This document shows positions 1-12,255 of a stretch of 64,000 nucleotides of DNA, piece after piece; within the stretch, counting starts at the first letter, position 1; every line of letters begins with the position of its first letter. Source of the stretch: Delphinapterus leucas. Its lineage: Eukaryota > Chordata > Mammalia > Artiodactyla > Monodontidae. The translations under genes and the position numbers were made by a program. The DNA lies in assembly GCF_002288925.2 (NCBI RefSeq), contig NW_022098043.1, positions 5,814,901-5,878,900 on the forward strand. Reading direction: 5' to 3'. The notes under the pieces were generated by a model that worked only from the letters and a program-made list of their open reading frames with translations, did no database searches and was not told the origin of the DNA.

Positions 1-389
1 ACTGATTATGAGGGAAGTGAGGACACCAAGCGGGGGCATGGAATTCGTTAAATTACTTAACTTTATAGTAGTATCTGTTCAGTACTGATAATAGTATCTG
101 TTTCACAGAGTTGTTACAAGGATTCAATTCATTCATATAAATTACCTAGAACAGTGTCTGGCACATAGGAAGTGCCCTGTATGCACCCAGTATTGTTAGC
201 TATTATCTCTCCTGGACCACGGAACTAGCCTCCTTACTGATCTCTTGGCATCATCCTTACCTCCTTCCATCTGTTGTCCATACTAAAGCCAAAGTGATCT
301 TTTTGAAATGTACACATGTTACATCTTTTTAACACTAAAATGACTTAAATTATTTGGGTAGTTTAATAATAATTTGGGCTCCAAAGGCC

Positions 390-745
390 TGCATGGTATG
401 GCCCTCTCCAGTCTCATCTCTTGTGTCTATTGGTTCTCCCTTCTTTGGTTATACAGATTTACTTTAGTTCTTCAAGCTCACTGTACTCCCTCTTCTACTT
501 GGAACGTTCTTACTGCGAATTGGAGCCTTCCTAGACCTCCCCCAGGGGGTCACTTTCTATTAATTGTACTTCATAGATTTTATATTTAATATGATTCTTC
601 AGTCAGTGCTTTTCTGTTGTACTGTACAAAATGCCTCGAAGACAGTCTGTTTCTATTCACTGTTTTATCCCCAGTGCTTGTCCCAGAGCTTGATGCACTG
701 TCAGTCAATATTAGAATGAATGAATGAATGAATGAATGAATGAAA
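390..745 (+). mobile_element. LINE-2 3' end with terminal (TGAA)n
   Basis: The sequence ends with cactgttttatccccagtgc, the poorly conserved L2 tail and a run of tgaa units at 717-743. This is the typical L2 3' terminus and the orientation is plus. The open frame at 374-589 is part of this element and not a gene. Confidence 0.7.
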
Positions 746-2461
746 AAATGAACAAACTACCCATCGATCTCATGTAGGTTTGTGATGTTTGGACTGTGGG
801 TCAGGACTGACTTTTTTAGGGTGAGATCTGAGAGATGATTCCTTAGAGAGGAGGTATAATGGAGAGGAGAAAGCAAAATTTGGGGCAGAAATATGTAGGT
901 GAGAATCCACTTATCAGTTATCACTTATCAGCTATGTGACTTCGAACCTTTAATTTTTCCTCATTTATAAACTAAACATGATGGTATTTTCCTGATAGGT
1001 TACCATGAAGATTTAATTAGGTAATAAAAGCCCTTTGGTTCCTTTCTCCTTAGGGTGATTTCTGTGACTTGCTGTTTAACTACATTTGCCATTACTTGCT
1101 GTAATCCTTGTGCCCCCTTGATATCCTAATTATAGACTTCTAGAGGTTAAAGGCAGCCAGCATGTTCTTCTGATTCAGCCAACTCTGTTAAAACAGGTGA
1201 ATAACCAACAATCTCAGGCATGTGGTTCTGTTGCTAAACCCCACAAACATGGGCTAATTGCAAGGATGCCTGGTCTCAATTATAACCTACTGGTTAGGGA
1301 AGGAGACAGCAGAGCCAGGTGGCCTCCTTGAGGGCCTGCATTTACACAGATATGCTGATCACAAAATGAGTCTTATCAATTGTTTATTAATACTAAGTTC
1401 TTAAGTCCTTTCTTTCCAATTGCAATCTTGTTTATATTTTTGGGTCTATGTTGGGTAAGGCTTCTTTAGTGAGGTGAAGAAACCCTGAAGCTCAGAGATG
1501 GGATTATTGGGTGCCAGTCCTGCCTCTGTTTCTAGCTTTCCTAAAAGGGTCACAAGTCTCTCAGTCTGTTTGCTCATCTGTCATATGGGGGATAAGAGTA
1601 TCTTTTTCTCATCTTAAGAGGTACATGGGTAAAAAGTTATCCTGGGAGAATTAGAAAAAGAAAGACATTATTTTAGTAGCCCTCCATCATAGATAAGTGT
1701 TGAAACCTCTATTATTAACACAATTTAAGAATTAATGACAGGACTTGAGAAAAGAGCACTTGCACTGGATTCTCTTCCCTGTGGGGAGGTGTGTGGGTAG
1801 GGAGGAAGGGCATGAGAAAAAGGCAGGGTTTACAGAAATGCACGTGTCTTTTGCAGCTGAACTCCAACATGGTAACCTGAGCGTGGGACGCTGGTCAGTG
1901 GTGGTGCCAGGTTAGCTGCTTTCGCCAATCCAGGTGGCACTAGGTTGACTCTCACCAAGCTGCTGGTACTCTTCAGCTCCAGACCACCGACTGGTCCCAC
2001 CCCATCCTGCTAGCAGCCTGTTTACCAGGTTGGATTTTTGTTGAAGAGACCACATAGGGCAGAAAAAAATGCTAAAGATCCCTCCTGGCTTTTTTCGCCA
2101 ACAATCCTGAGAATGCTACCTCAGCAATTATAGGGGAAAACAGGACGATCTCCTTGCTTCTCAGTACACACAGTGGGGCACTAGATTTGACTCTTAGGAC
2201 TTTGGATATTATGGTTATCTCAGGTGTACATTTTTATCCTGCCCTCTCATTTTCTACCTTTATACTTTCTTCTTTGCTTATATTTGAAAGAGTTAATTAG
2301 TAGATGAGGGGTGGCCTGGTCCAAAAGAATTGCAGGTAATGGTTTCTCTGTGATTCCTAGTCATTCTGGTTCTCTCTGATACCTGTTTTTCTGATAACAG
2401 AAAGTAATCATTGCGTACACTTAGGTGAAAGGCCTGAGGGTGGTTTTTCTAGAGACTGCGG

Positions 2462-3322
2462 ATGACCCAGTTATTTCAGTTTGATCTACAAGTTTCATTG
2501 ACTCTTTTCTCTGTCATCTCCATTCCGTTCTTAAGCCTGCCCATTCAGAGAATTTTCAGATCCTGCATTTCTGTTCTAAAATTTCCACTTAAATTTTTTT
2601 CAATTTCTCTGCTTTTAATAGATGTTATAATAGCTGCTTTAATATCCTTGTCTGATAATTCCAACATCTGGGTCATCTTAGAGTTGCCCTCTCCTGATTG
2701 TCTTTTCTAGTTCCTTATGTCGTTTGGGGTTGTGTCCTGGACATGGATGCATGTGAGTGTTATGTTGTGGAGACTCTGCTTCTGTTGGTGTTTTTGTCTT
2801 AGCAGATAGTTAAGCTGGTTAGACTCAGAATGGCACGTTCTGTCTCCCCTGTGGTGGGTGGCAGTTCAGATCTCAGTCCAGTTCTTTTGTCCTTAACTGA
2901 GGTCCTTGGACTCTGCCCCGTGTGGACATGGTTCAGGGGTCAGCTGGAGACTGGGCAGAGTGTCCCACAGAACCTAGGCTCTCCATCTCAGGCTCTCTTC
3001 TTTCTTCTTATTGTCTGTGGCTTCTCTGGTCTCTCTGCCTTCTGTTCAGAAAGTCTAGGGTTTAATTTTTAATTGGATCTTCAGCTGGACAACCCTCAGG
3101 TCAAAGCTCCAAAAATGGGGAATTCTTCCCCTGCCAGTCCCTTCTTCCAGTTTTTAGCTTTTCTAAAATCTGCCAGCCATTGTTCACTTCAGATAGTTGT
3201 TTTTTATATTTTATTCAGAGTGTTTAGTTGTTTATCTGTGGGAGGAGTGTACTGGAAGCAGAACTACCCACTAGCATTTTTATCTATTATCAAAGTGTTT
3301 TGGGAACAAAAGTGATATACAT
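2462..3322 (-). mobile_element. Old L1 5' UTR/ORF1-proximal fragment, antisense
   Basis: Phrases such as atatccttgtctgataattccaacatctgggtc and gtcctggacatg resemble the 5' part of the antisense L1 at 22.7-23.1 kb in this window. The RPL37A retrocopy inserted next to it. Exact subfamily not assigned. Confidence 0.5.
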
Positions 3323-3331
3323 TTAAGAGAG

Positions 3332-3707
3332 TTTTTTTTTTTTTTTGGTTACATAAATTAACCCATTTAGGCTGCAGTGTTTCAAATGGTCTTGCTTCTG
3401 CTGGGCGTTCAATTCCTTCACTCTTCTGATGGCAGACTTTACTGTGGCGGCAGAAATGGTGTTGTAGGTCCAGGCACCACCAGCTACTGTTTTCATGCAG
3501 GAGCCACAGTGCCAAATGCCCACAGCTCGTCTCTTCATCTTGGGTTTGCCACAGAAGGAGCAAGTGTACTTGGCGTGCTGGCTGATTTCAATTTTCTTCA
3601 CCCTTTTCCTGAAGGAGGCACCATAATGGGTCCCATATTTACCCACCATTCTGACCTTCTTGGTGCGTTTAGCCATGTCGCCGCAACCTAGGTCCGAGCC
3701 CAGAGAG
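3332..3707 (-). pseudogene. RPL37A: Processed retrocopy of RPL37A (ribosomal protein eL43), stop codon lost
   Basis: On the minus strand an ATG at 3676 opens a frame beginning [18 protein letters not shown]. All four zinc-binding cysteines of eL43 are present (CSFC and CGSC, in context [13 protein letters not shown] and [10 protein letters not shown]). The copy is intronless and is followed by the RPL37A 3' UTR ending taatttatgtaac, then a poly(A) tract of about 15 bases. It is flanked by an 8-base duplication, taagagag, at 3324-3331 and 3708-3715. These are hallmarks of L1-mediated retroposition. The parent product is 92 residues. Here its TAG stop reads CAG, so the frame runs 25 residues further through UTR and poly(A) to 3323. 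Substitutions such as GIV to RMV indicate age. Expression is doubtful: only a short piece of parental 5' UTR came with it. Confidence 0.92.
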
Positions 3708-4867
3708 TAAGAGAGCTTTAATCTTCAATCAAATGAGGATGGACTGATGCATTTCCTTAATGTGGCTTGTGAACTATCTCAGGTGGACTCGACCGGGTTC
3801 ACTTCAACCAGCTTTGCAGCCTTGGGCCAGTCTCTTCTCCTTGCTGGGACTCGTTTTCTCCTCTGGAAGATGAGGCAGTTGGGCTCTTCCATGATCTGTA
3901 AGGGTCCTGTTAGCTCTTCTTCTAGACAGAGAGCACATGCACACAGAACCCTCACTATCGCCGCTGCCAGCAGTACTAGCCAGGAGCACCAGAGGAGATG
4001 CCTGGGGCAGTGATGTGGCTGGATCCGCTGGGGTGAGAGGCTCCGAAGGGGCAGCACTACAGAGTTTGAGGATGTTTACAGTCATCCTTTGTCTCTGGGG
4101 ACAGAGGACCAGGACACTGAGGATGCAAGAAGTAAATGACATTCAGAAGCAAAGGAAAGAAATCATTTGCCCTTAGAAATAAGGAAAGGCTGTGTGATAG
4201 TTGAAAACAAATCAGGATCATCTGGAGTTCCTGTTTGTTTGATTTTTGGCAATGTATTCTATCCTGTTTTGAAGAGAATAGGCTCCTGGGCTTTATTACT
4301 ATGCCAGCAAATTTGGCAGTAGGTGGAGGGGGCGCTTTCAGTAGAGGTGCTGCTGTCACTGTTAGGAGTTTAGAATTTTTATGTAGGAAAGGTTCTAGGC
4401 TATGCAAAGGAAGGTGTGTGTGTGTGTGTAAGGTGGGTGGAGGGGCAGGACAGAAGGTCTGTGGGCCAGTCCTGATGCTGTTTGAATAGCAACCACACTT
4501 AATCTGCGCAGACTGATTCTCTTTCTGAAGTGTGTGGTGGGGGGAGAGAGAGCTAAAGCTTCTGCCACGCCCACCCAAGCCATCCCTTGGGCGCTGCCCC
4601 TGGTACAGATCCTTTTTTCTACTTCTTTTCTAGTTGTTTTCATTGCTTATCAATAATTCTTCTCTCTTAGGTCTTAACTGGCTTGAGACTTCAAGCCCTC
4701 GTCTTTTTTAAAGCCAGTTTTAAAAAGCTATCATTTTATTACTTCTTCATTTTAATTCTAGCCTTCTAGCTCCCTAGGAGGATGGAGGTAGGGGTAGATT
4801 CTGTATCTGTATGTATGTTACATGGTTGGTGGTGGAGGTGTGGAAATTGGATTAAAGGGACCAACAG

Positions 4868-5075
4868 GGCTTCCCTGGTGGCGCAGTGGTTGAGAGTCCG
4901 CCTGCCGATGCAGGGGACACGGGTTCGTGCCCCGGTCCGGGAAGATCCCACATGCCGCGGAGCGGCTGGGCCCATGAGCCATGGCCGCTGAGCCTGCATG
5001 TCTGGAGCCTGTGCTCCGCAACGGGAGAGGCCACAACAGTGAGAGGCCCGCGTACCGCAAAAAAAAAAAAAAAAA
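4868..5075 (+). mobile_element. CHR-type tRNA-derived SINE, full length
   Basis: It has the sense head ggcttccctggtggcgcagtgg with tRNA A-box, a B-box (ggttcgtgcc), and ends ccgc plus a 15-A tail. It is flanked by an 11-base target duplication, gggaccaacag, at 4857-4867 and 5076-5086. Confidence 0.93.
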
Positions 5076-5474
5076 GGGACCAACAGCCTGGGAAGGAGGT
5101 CACAGGGTGGTCTGTGGGATATGTAAGAGAGGGATGGGCAGTTGTGATGAAAGGAGGGGGATAGTGTGAGTGTAAGACGATGTACAAAAGCTTTAGTTTT
5201 GCCACTAGCTTAGAAGCCATTTTTCTGTTCTTCCTCAGGACTGGGATGGACAGAAGTTTGACCCAGATCTTCCACCTTCATTTACTCTTCTCCAATGTTA
5301 GGGGTAAGATTCAATGGGTTAGGGGGCTTTTCAGCCCTCCTGGAGAAGGTTTATTACAAAACCAGGGGTAAAGTTTGCAGACAGGCTCTGTTTTTGTTCT
5401 AAATGATATTGAGTAGTTCAGGGCTGTTTTGAGGACCAAGTCTAGAAGGCACCCCAGTGAGAATCAGCATGATG

Positions 5475-5660
5475 ACTTGGCTTTTTGTAGTTGGACAGAC
5501 TTGGGTTTAAACCCTGACTGTCACTTACTCCCAAGCTGTGAGACCTTGGAAAAGTCACTTGACTTGTTGAAATTTAGATTCTTCATCTATAAGGGGGTAA
5601 CATTATTGTGTTATTGTCTGGTGTAAAACATAAAACATATTGCCCAGGGTGTGGTGGATA
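5475..5660 (+). mobile_element. MIR SINE remnant
   Basis: acttgggtttaaaccctgac followed by gtgagaccttggaaaagtcac and ttcatctataagggg fits the MIR consensus core. Confidence 0.65.
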
Positions 5661-6153
5661 CTTCACAGATGTTTGGTTTTATTATGTTTTTGCTTACGCA
5701 TATTCCAGAACATCTTATTTTTAGTAGAATCCCAGCTTTAGCCCTAAGCAATTGTGTGACTCAGCCTTTCCAAGCTTTAGTTTCCTTCCTTAAAATGAGG
5801 GCATTTAACTAGTTGATTTCTGAGATCCTTCCTGAATGTAAGCTGTCATAGGAATTTTTAGACTGTTGGGGAATGTATAGGTCTGTTAATTTCAGGAACA
5901 ACAATGTAGTCTATCCTGGGACCATATCATCCAGTAGGAAAGGGGAAGTCTTCTAGAGCCAAACTCCCTCTCTCCCCTGAGGAGAGAGATAGCCAGCTTC
6001 CTTCAGAGTCAGGATCTACATGCAGATTCTCCCTTATCTCTTTCTGACACTGCAGTGTATGTGAAGGTCTTTGGGAGAGGCCTTTGGGTCAGCCCAGTCT
6101 TGGTGCAATTCATGTTTTACCTATCTTTTCCCTTCTGTTTATATTCTCTCCAG

Positions 6154-6259
6154 GTCAAGAGGCAACTGCCATTAAAAGATAGTGAGTGACTGTTGCCAAG
6201 ACAACAAGCATCAGGGGAGCAGCCAGAAGCATTGACAGAAAGCCTAAATTACCTAAATG
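6154..6259 (+). other. LUZP1: Candidate noncoding 5' UTR exon of LUZP1
   Basis: A pyrimidine tract ending ttatattctctccag stops at 6153, and a strong donor, ATG|GTAAGTATG, begins at 6260. They enclose 106 bases that are not recognisable as a repeat and contain no long reading frame. LUZP1 is known to have spliced 5' UTR exons spread over tens of kilobases, so an upstream exon here is plausible. The call rests only on the splice signals. Confidence 0.4.
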
Positions 6260-6459
6260 GTAAGTATGTTGTACAGTGCTGTAGAGCCACACTGACAGGA
6301 TTGGGTGGTTTCTGAAGTCTCTACAATTTTACCACCATTACAAGAGAGGGAGGAAAGTCAGTATTTGTTGATGACCTATTCTGAACCAAATACTGTGTTA
6401 AGTACCTCACATGTTTTCTCATTCAATCCACCCAGCCAACCTTCAGAAATAGGCCTAGC

Positions 6460-6680
6460 TACCATTTACTGAACACTTACTATATGCTAGGCATAGTCCT
6501 GTTCGACAGACATTATCTCCCTTAATATTTACACCAGCACTGTGAGGTCAGTGCTGTTATTTTCACCACAAGGAAGTGAGCTTAGAGAGGTTAAATGACT
6601 TCTCCAAGTTCATACAAGTAGTAGATGGTAGGACTAGATTTTAAACCTGGGTTATTTTCATTGCACTATAATGCTTCTCT
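6460..6680 (+). mobile_element. MIR-family remnant
   Basis: ttactgaacacttactatatgc, tgtgaggtcagtgctgttatt and agagaggttaaatgacttctcc follow the order of the MIR consensus. Confidence 0.6.
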
Positions 6681-7369
6681 TTTGTGAAAGTTACTTTTTG
6701 GTTGAGGCAGTGACTGACAGCTAGTTGCTTTTCCTAGCCCTTTCCGGATTGTGTATGCCAGTCTCTTATTGGTGTTGTTGACTGAGGCAGTGGAGAGTAC
6801 TAATGAAATAGAAGAAACTAGAGCAGTGAGTGGCCAGAGGACCTAGTGGTCTTGGTCACCAGCGGTAGCTGTTTAATAGTTAGAACAAGGTTCTCTGGGA
6901 AGGAAGAGCAATGGGGCAACCAGAGAATGAGTCTGGGAAATGGGTTCTAGGCGTAGGAGTGACTGGACATAGGAAAGGAATCTTAGCAAGACCTCTCACT
7001 CTCATGGGAACCCCTCCTGGAAACAGGCATAGTTTGGGACAGGCTCTTCTTGAGGGAGTGGGAAACTTTGAGGCAAATTCTTGCCCTGTTTGTTGGTTCA
7101 GGATTCTTGTTCTGTTCCTTTCCCTGGAGCGTTTTTCCTACCCCAGGGAACTGGGTAGATAATGAAATTCATTTTTGGTTGGGTGGGGTGGCAGCCAGTA
7201 TTCATTTGTTCATTGATCTTTCTGAGGGTACTTTAGCCTCTCTTTATTGGAGCACCAATGTTTTTTCAATATACTTGGTGAATTTGGGAGAGGGCAGTAA
7301 TCATTTTCATCAACAAAATTTATTACACATACCTCTTATACATAGAGTGTTTTGCTATATACTGGGACT

Positions 7370-7914
7370 TATGTTCTGATGGTACCACTTACCACGTGGC
7401 TAGCATGGTTCTTGGAGCTAAGTGTCCAGCCTTAAACAAAACAGGAAAAAAATCCTTGTTCTCAAGGATTATATTCTAATGGGTAGAAATATTTTAAAAA
7501 ATGAATAGCTAGGTATAAATAAATAAGTAGATAAATAAACAACACCCATAGGTGATAGTTGCTCAGAAGAACCAACAGCAGGGTAAGGTGGTAATAGGGA
7601 GTGATGGGGAGCTGAGAGATTGTTACTTTATGTAAGGTCATCAGGGAAGGCATCTGATGAGGTGATATTTTAAGCCAAGATCTGAAAGAAGTGAGGAACA
7701 CACCCAGGGAAATACCTGGGAGAAAAGCATCCCAGGCAGAGGGAACAGCAAATGTAAAAGCCCTGAGGTATGAGTGTGACTTGTTCTGTCCAAGTCCCGA
7801 CAGGGCTGCCAGTGTGCTGGAGTGGAGTTAGTCGGGAAAGAGCAGTAGGGGATGAGAGCAGAGAAGTAATGGGACTCAGATCATCTAGGGCCTGAGAGCG
7901 GGGGTAAGACCTTT
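7370..7914 (+). repeat. Ancient interspersed repeat (family not assigned)
   Basis: The block has the order ...aaacaaaacag..., caaggattatattctaatgg, atttaagccaagatctgaaag, then ccctgaggtatgag. The same phrase order recurs at about 10090-10260, 14640-15090 and 39240-39720. The recurrence shows it is a dispersed repeat. Confidence 0.5.
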
Positions 7915-7929
7915 GGAGTGGATTTTATT

Positions 7930-8237
7930 TATTAAAAAAAAATTTGTTTGTTTGTTTGTTTGTTTGCTGCATTGGGTCTCAGTTCCAGCACACAGGATCT
8001 TTTGTTGCGGTGCGCAGGCTCTTCGTCGCAGTGCGTGGGCTTCTCTCCAGTTGTGGCGCATGGGCTTCTCTCTAGTTGTGGCACGCTGGCTCCAGAGCTC
8101 ATGGGCTCTGTAGTTGTGGTGTGTGGGCTTAGTTGCCCCGTGACATGTGGGATCTTAATTCCCTGACCAGGGATCGAACCAGCGTCCCCTGCATTGCAAG
8201 ACGGATTCTTAACCACTGGACCACCAGGGAAGTCCCT
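7930..8237 (-). mobile_element. CHR-type SINE, long tRNA-derived variant
   Basis: It is antisense and ends caccagggaagtccc, with a diverged AAAC-rich tail seen as the gttt repeat at 7946-7966. The target duplication is ggagtg(g/c)attttatt at 7915-7929 and 8238-8252. Confidence 0.9.
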
Positions 8238-9380
8238 GGAGTGCATTTTATTCTGAGCGAGATGGGAGCCACTGGGGAGGGGACAGCAGAGGAGAGACAT
8301 GATTTGACTTACGTTTTAAAAGGCTTATACTCTGTTTGCTCTTGGGGAACAGACTGTGGAAGGTGGGGGTAAAGTGGGCATTGGCGGAAGCAGGGAGACC
8401 AGGTAGGAAGCTTTTGCCTTCGTTAGGGCAGGGATGATGGTGGCTTAGACTAGGGTGGCAGTGCTGTGTAGCCAGAAAGGAATGGTTTCTGGACATATTT
8501 TTTTTGAAGGCAGAGTCAAATTCTAATTCCCTCTGTAGAGATGTTTGATTTATCTGGAGTTAACCTCTAGGTCACATGGGCTTGAGGGTATCATTGGAAA
8601 CTTGACAGTGATCTCTGGTAAAATTCTAAACCTGATTGAGCAAAGGATAAGAACACAGGGATGACCGTAGAAATCACTAAGAGTAACTCAAGCTAACTGA
8701 TAATTTTTTTCTTTAAGTTTTGCTGTGATTTTACTTAAATTGTAAAATCAGTACAAGTTTGTTATTGAAATATTAGAAAACAAAGGAAAAAAATCATACC
8801 ATCCAGGGGTAATTACTATATATATAGCACTTTGATGTATATTAGGGCAATTCGTTTTTGAAAAGGTTCCTAGGCTGGGGGATCAGGAATATGCTACAAA
8901 GGTAATATGTCTTAAGTGCTAAAATTAGGTATTTAACATTTTCTCATGTGATCCCAAGACAAAGAAAATTTGGGGCTGGCTCGCATGCAAAGGATATACA
9001 AGTACTGATTAATGGATTGATGTTTATCTAGAGGGGTTGTTTTTAGTCGCATTCTGGAGGGCTGTTCTTGGTTATATTTTGTTTAACAATTTGAAAATCA
9101 ATTTGGATGAAGATACAGAAGAGACATGCCTGTTAGATTAATAAATAGTGAGTGAATGCTTATAAACTGGAAGGTGTAGAAAATACTTAGACAATTGAAA
9201 CTATTGATTGAAACTAACTTTCAAGTTGAAATGAAAAAAAAAAGGTAAATAATGTAAGCTTAAGATGGACCAATCAACCAAAAATATTAAACGAAAAATT
9301 TCAGATATAAACAATTGATAAGTTTTGAATTGCATGCTCTTCTGAGTAGCGTGATGAAATCTTGCTCCGTCCTCTTGTCC

Positions 9381-9632
9381 AGTTGACCCTTGAACAACGT
9401 GGGTTTGAACTGTGCGGGTCCATTTATATGCGGATGTTTTCCTATAGTAAGTACTACAGTACAGCACGATCTGCAGTTGGTTGAATCTACGGATGCAGAG
9501 CTCAGGATACAGAGGAACTGCATGTATGGAGGAACTGCCTCTATGAAGGGCCAAGTGTAAGTTATACATGGATTTTGAGCGCTCGGAAGGTCGTTGCCCC
9601 TAACCCTCACGTTGTTCAAGGGTTAACTGTAT
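9381..9632 (+). mobile_element. MER44/Tigger-like DNA transposon (TcMar)
   Basis: Terminal inverted repeats are visible: cagttgacccttgaacaacg at the left and the complement cgttgttcaagggttaactg at the right. A nonautonomous Tigger relative is the best match from memory. Strand is arbitrary. Confidence 0.7.
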
Positions 9633-9636
9633 AGGA

Positions 9637-9738
9637 AAAAACATAATACATATAGGGTTCTGTACTGTGTGTGGTTTCAGGCATCCACCAGGGGTCTTGA
9701 AACATATCCCCCGTGGGTAAGGGGGGATACTCTATCTA
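9637..9738 (+). mobile_element. Second Tigger/MER2-like fragment
   Basis: tttcaggcatccaccaggggtcttg followed by tcccccgtgggtaaggggg resembles the 3' terminal part of MER2-group elements. It abuts the element ending at 9632. Confidence 0.5.
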
Positions 9739-10644
9739 GAGGTTTTAGGGCTGTGCACTTTTTGTTGGGGGAGGGCCTGTTTGAAAAGGCTTCAGAAAAC
9801 TGCAGTGACAGATGATCACCGTCAGAATGGTACAGGGGAGGCTTGGAAGGAAGAGGAAAAGGGAGAAAGGGGGAATTCTAAACTTGGTCCTCAAATATTA
9901 CCACCTCAGCCTCTGCACTTGCTGTGAGATTTCAAGGGCTTCTCTGTTGCACTCAACCGTATCAGTTACCTGCTCTGCTCCTCCCCTTGTGCCTGTCGTG
10001 TCAGTACTGCTGAGTTACTTAAAGTTCCCCAAATGCAGCATTGTTTTGTTTGCCTGCCCTCCCTTCCTTCCTCCCTGTAAACAATTACTTTATACCCTTT
10101 ATGTACCACTGTTCAAAGTGCTGGAGAGACAGCAGTAAAAAAACAGCTGCAAATACAAAAAAACATTTCTGATCTCATAGATCTTACAATCTAGTAAAAA
10201 GAGTCACACGGTAAATAAATTCTCAAGCAATTAAGTGGTAAAATGTGCTAAGAAGAAACAAGTAGAGAATATCTTACCTTAGAGCTGTCCGAAGATGAAA
10301 TGAGCCGCCTTGGGAGGAAATGAGTACCCTTCCTGTCATTGAATAGGAGCTGAATGACTACTTGCTAGATAATTTCTTCATTGAGTGGGAAGTTGGATCA
10401 GATGATCTCTGAATCCTTTCCAACCTGGAGAATCTCTACATACTAGTTGGGCTCCCAGCCCTGAGGTTTGCATATCTAAAATACATGAATTTGTGATTCT
10501 GGGAAAAATCTTTTTAAGTCCAGAAATTAAATAGAAACACTCAAGAAGTGCTGGTGAGATGTGGACAGCTGAAGGTTTTAAGACAGGTAACTAGAAATTG
10601 TCAGGAGGAAGCTGCTTTAAAATAGTTTTCCCGTTTTCCTTTAG

Positions 10645-11101
10645 ATCAGGGACTGGCAAACTGTGGTCCACAGGCCCACTGCCTTTTTTTTTTTTTGCGG
10701 TACGCGGGCCTCTCACTGTCGTGGCCTCTCCCGTTGTGGAGCACAGGCTCGGGACACGCAGGCTCAGCGGCCATGGCTCACGGGCCCAGCCGCTCCGCGG
10801 CATGTGGGATCTTCCCGGACCGGGGCACGAACCCGTGTCCCCTGCATCGGCAGGTGGACTCTCAACCACTGTGCCACCAGGGGAGCCCTCCACTGCCTAT
10901 TTTTGTAAATAAAGTTTAGTTGAAACACAGGCGTGTCATTTGCTTATGTATTGTGTGTGGCTGCTTCACACTACAATGGCAGAGTTGAGTAGTTGGGACA
11001 GAGACCTTAGGCCTTACAAAGCCTAAGATATTTGCTATTAAACTAAGTTGTATACTTATATGGATACTATCAAACTTTACAGAAAAAGTTTGCTGATCCC
11101 C
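10645..11101. mobile_element. MER20-like hAT-Charlie element split by a SINE
   Basis: The left end, cagggactggcaaactgtgg, and right end, agtttgctgatcccct, are near-complementary terminal repeats. Internal sequence (acaatggcagagttgagtag, tacaaagcctaaga) matches MER20 as I know it. A roughly 8-base flank, ctttaga/ctttaaa, fits a hAT duplication. Confidence 0.75.
10685..10889 (-). mobile_element. CHR-type SINE inserted in the MER20-like element
   Basis: It is antisense: poly(T), then gcggtacgcgggcc, ending accaggggagccc. The target duplication is ccactgcct at 10676-10684 and 10890-10898. It is full length, and its 104-codon frames are SINE artefacts. Confidence 0.92.
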
Positions 11102-11611
11102 TACTTTAAATGACTGTTGGGAACAGGAAGTGAATCATGGCAGCTGTGTTGGGGGAAAGGGCAGGGCAAGTTTGATTCTGTACTATTTCAGACCTTCCTG
11201 GCCCACTAGGACAGGAAAAAGAACCAGCCTCCAAAATGCTGGATAGGGCCACTTGGAACTGGGTTCAAGACCTTTGGCAGAAAGGAGGTCTGAATGAGAG
11301 ACAGTGATGTATCTTTCTAGTATGAGTTGGAACTGAGTTAGACACTGGTATGTGTGTTGGGCGGGGGGAGGAAGTTGGCATTAAAGAATGGACTACTCGT
11401 CCCTTTCTTCACTTTCCCATGATTTCTGAGGCTTAATAGAAACAGTTTCCTTCCCACACCCCACTCTTGGGTATAATTAATCACTTCTTCTGAGCTTCTA
11501 GTGCACATACATCAGGTGGTGAAATGTACTAAGTGAAAAGAAGCAGGGTAAGAGGACAGGGAGCAGAAGAGTGGGTGCTATGTTTTGTGAGATGGTCAGG
11601 GAGGCCTCTTT

Positions 11612-12250
11612 TTTTTTATATATATATAATTTTTATTTCTCACTTATACCTCAATAAAGCTGTTATAAAACATATAATAAAAATATTAGGAAATAAATCC
11701 AGCAACATATAAAAACATAATAACACATAATCAAGTTTGGTTTATCCTGTGAATGCAAGGTTGGTTTAACATTTCAAAGAATCACTTTAATTCACAATAT
11801 TAATTGAATAAAGGAGAAACTCAACATGATCATTTAAGTTGATGCAAAAGAAAACCATTGGATAAAATTCCACACCCTACATGATTAAAAAGAAAAAAAA
11901 ATCAGCTAATTAGAAATGAAGAGGTACGTCCTCAAGCTGATGAATGACAGTTACCAGAAAACCTCTAGTAAACATTATAAGTAACATTGAAATACTGAAT
12001 CCTTCCCCCACCCAAGGTCAGTAGCAAAGCAGTATGTCCACTCTCATCATTTTACTTCAACATTGTATTTGGGGAAAATAAATGTCTCACAGTTTGGAAA
12101 GGAAAAGGCTAAATAGTCATTATTTGCAGAAGACATACCATATATGTAGAAAATCTAAAGGAATCTGCAACAGTTACTAGAAATGATAAGTGATTTTAGC
12201 AATATCACCTAATATAGTTAATGCTTTTGTTTTCAGGTGCACATATTTAT
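11612..12250 (+). mobile_element. Old L1 ORF2 fragment
   Basis: aagtttggtttatcctgtgaatgcaagg and related phrases belong to the reverse transcriptase part of mammalian L1 ORF2, on the plus strand, with many disruptions. Confidence 0.7.
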
Positions 12251-12255
12251 TTTTA

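Noticed and set aside
4057..4578. A 173-codon minus-strand frame
   Set aside because: It is Ser/Pro/His rich with no recognisable domain, in sequence without conservation evidence. Chance is likely.
4868..4950. tRNA-like A and B boxes
   Set aside because: They belong to tRNA-derived SINEs. No copy folds as an intact tRNA and all carry SINE bodies and tails.
10598..10912. Open frames of 80-120 codons containing phrases like SGHGSRAQPLRG
   Set aside because: The same peptide appears in every CHR SINE copy (near 4.9, 10.7, 12.8, 15.7, 37.1, 42.2, 44.9 and 56.0 kb). It is a translation of the SINE body and not a gene.
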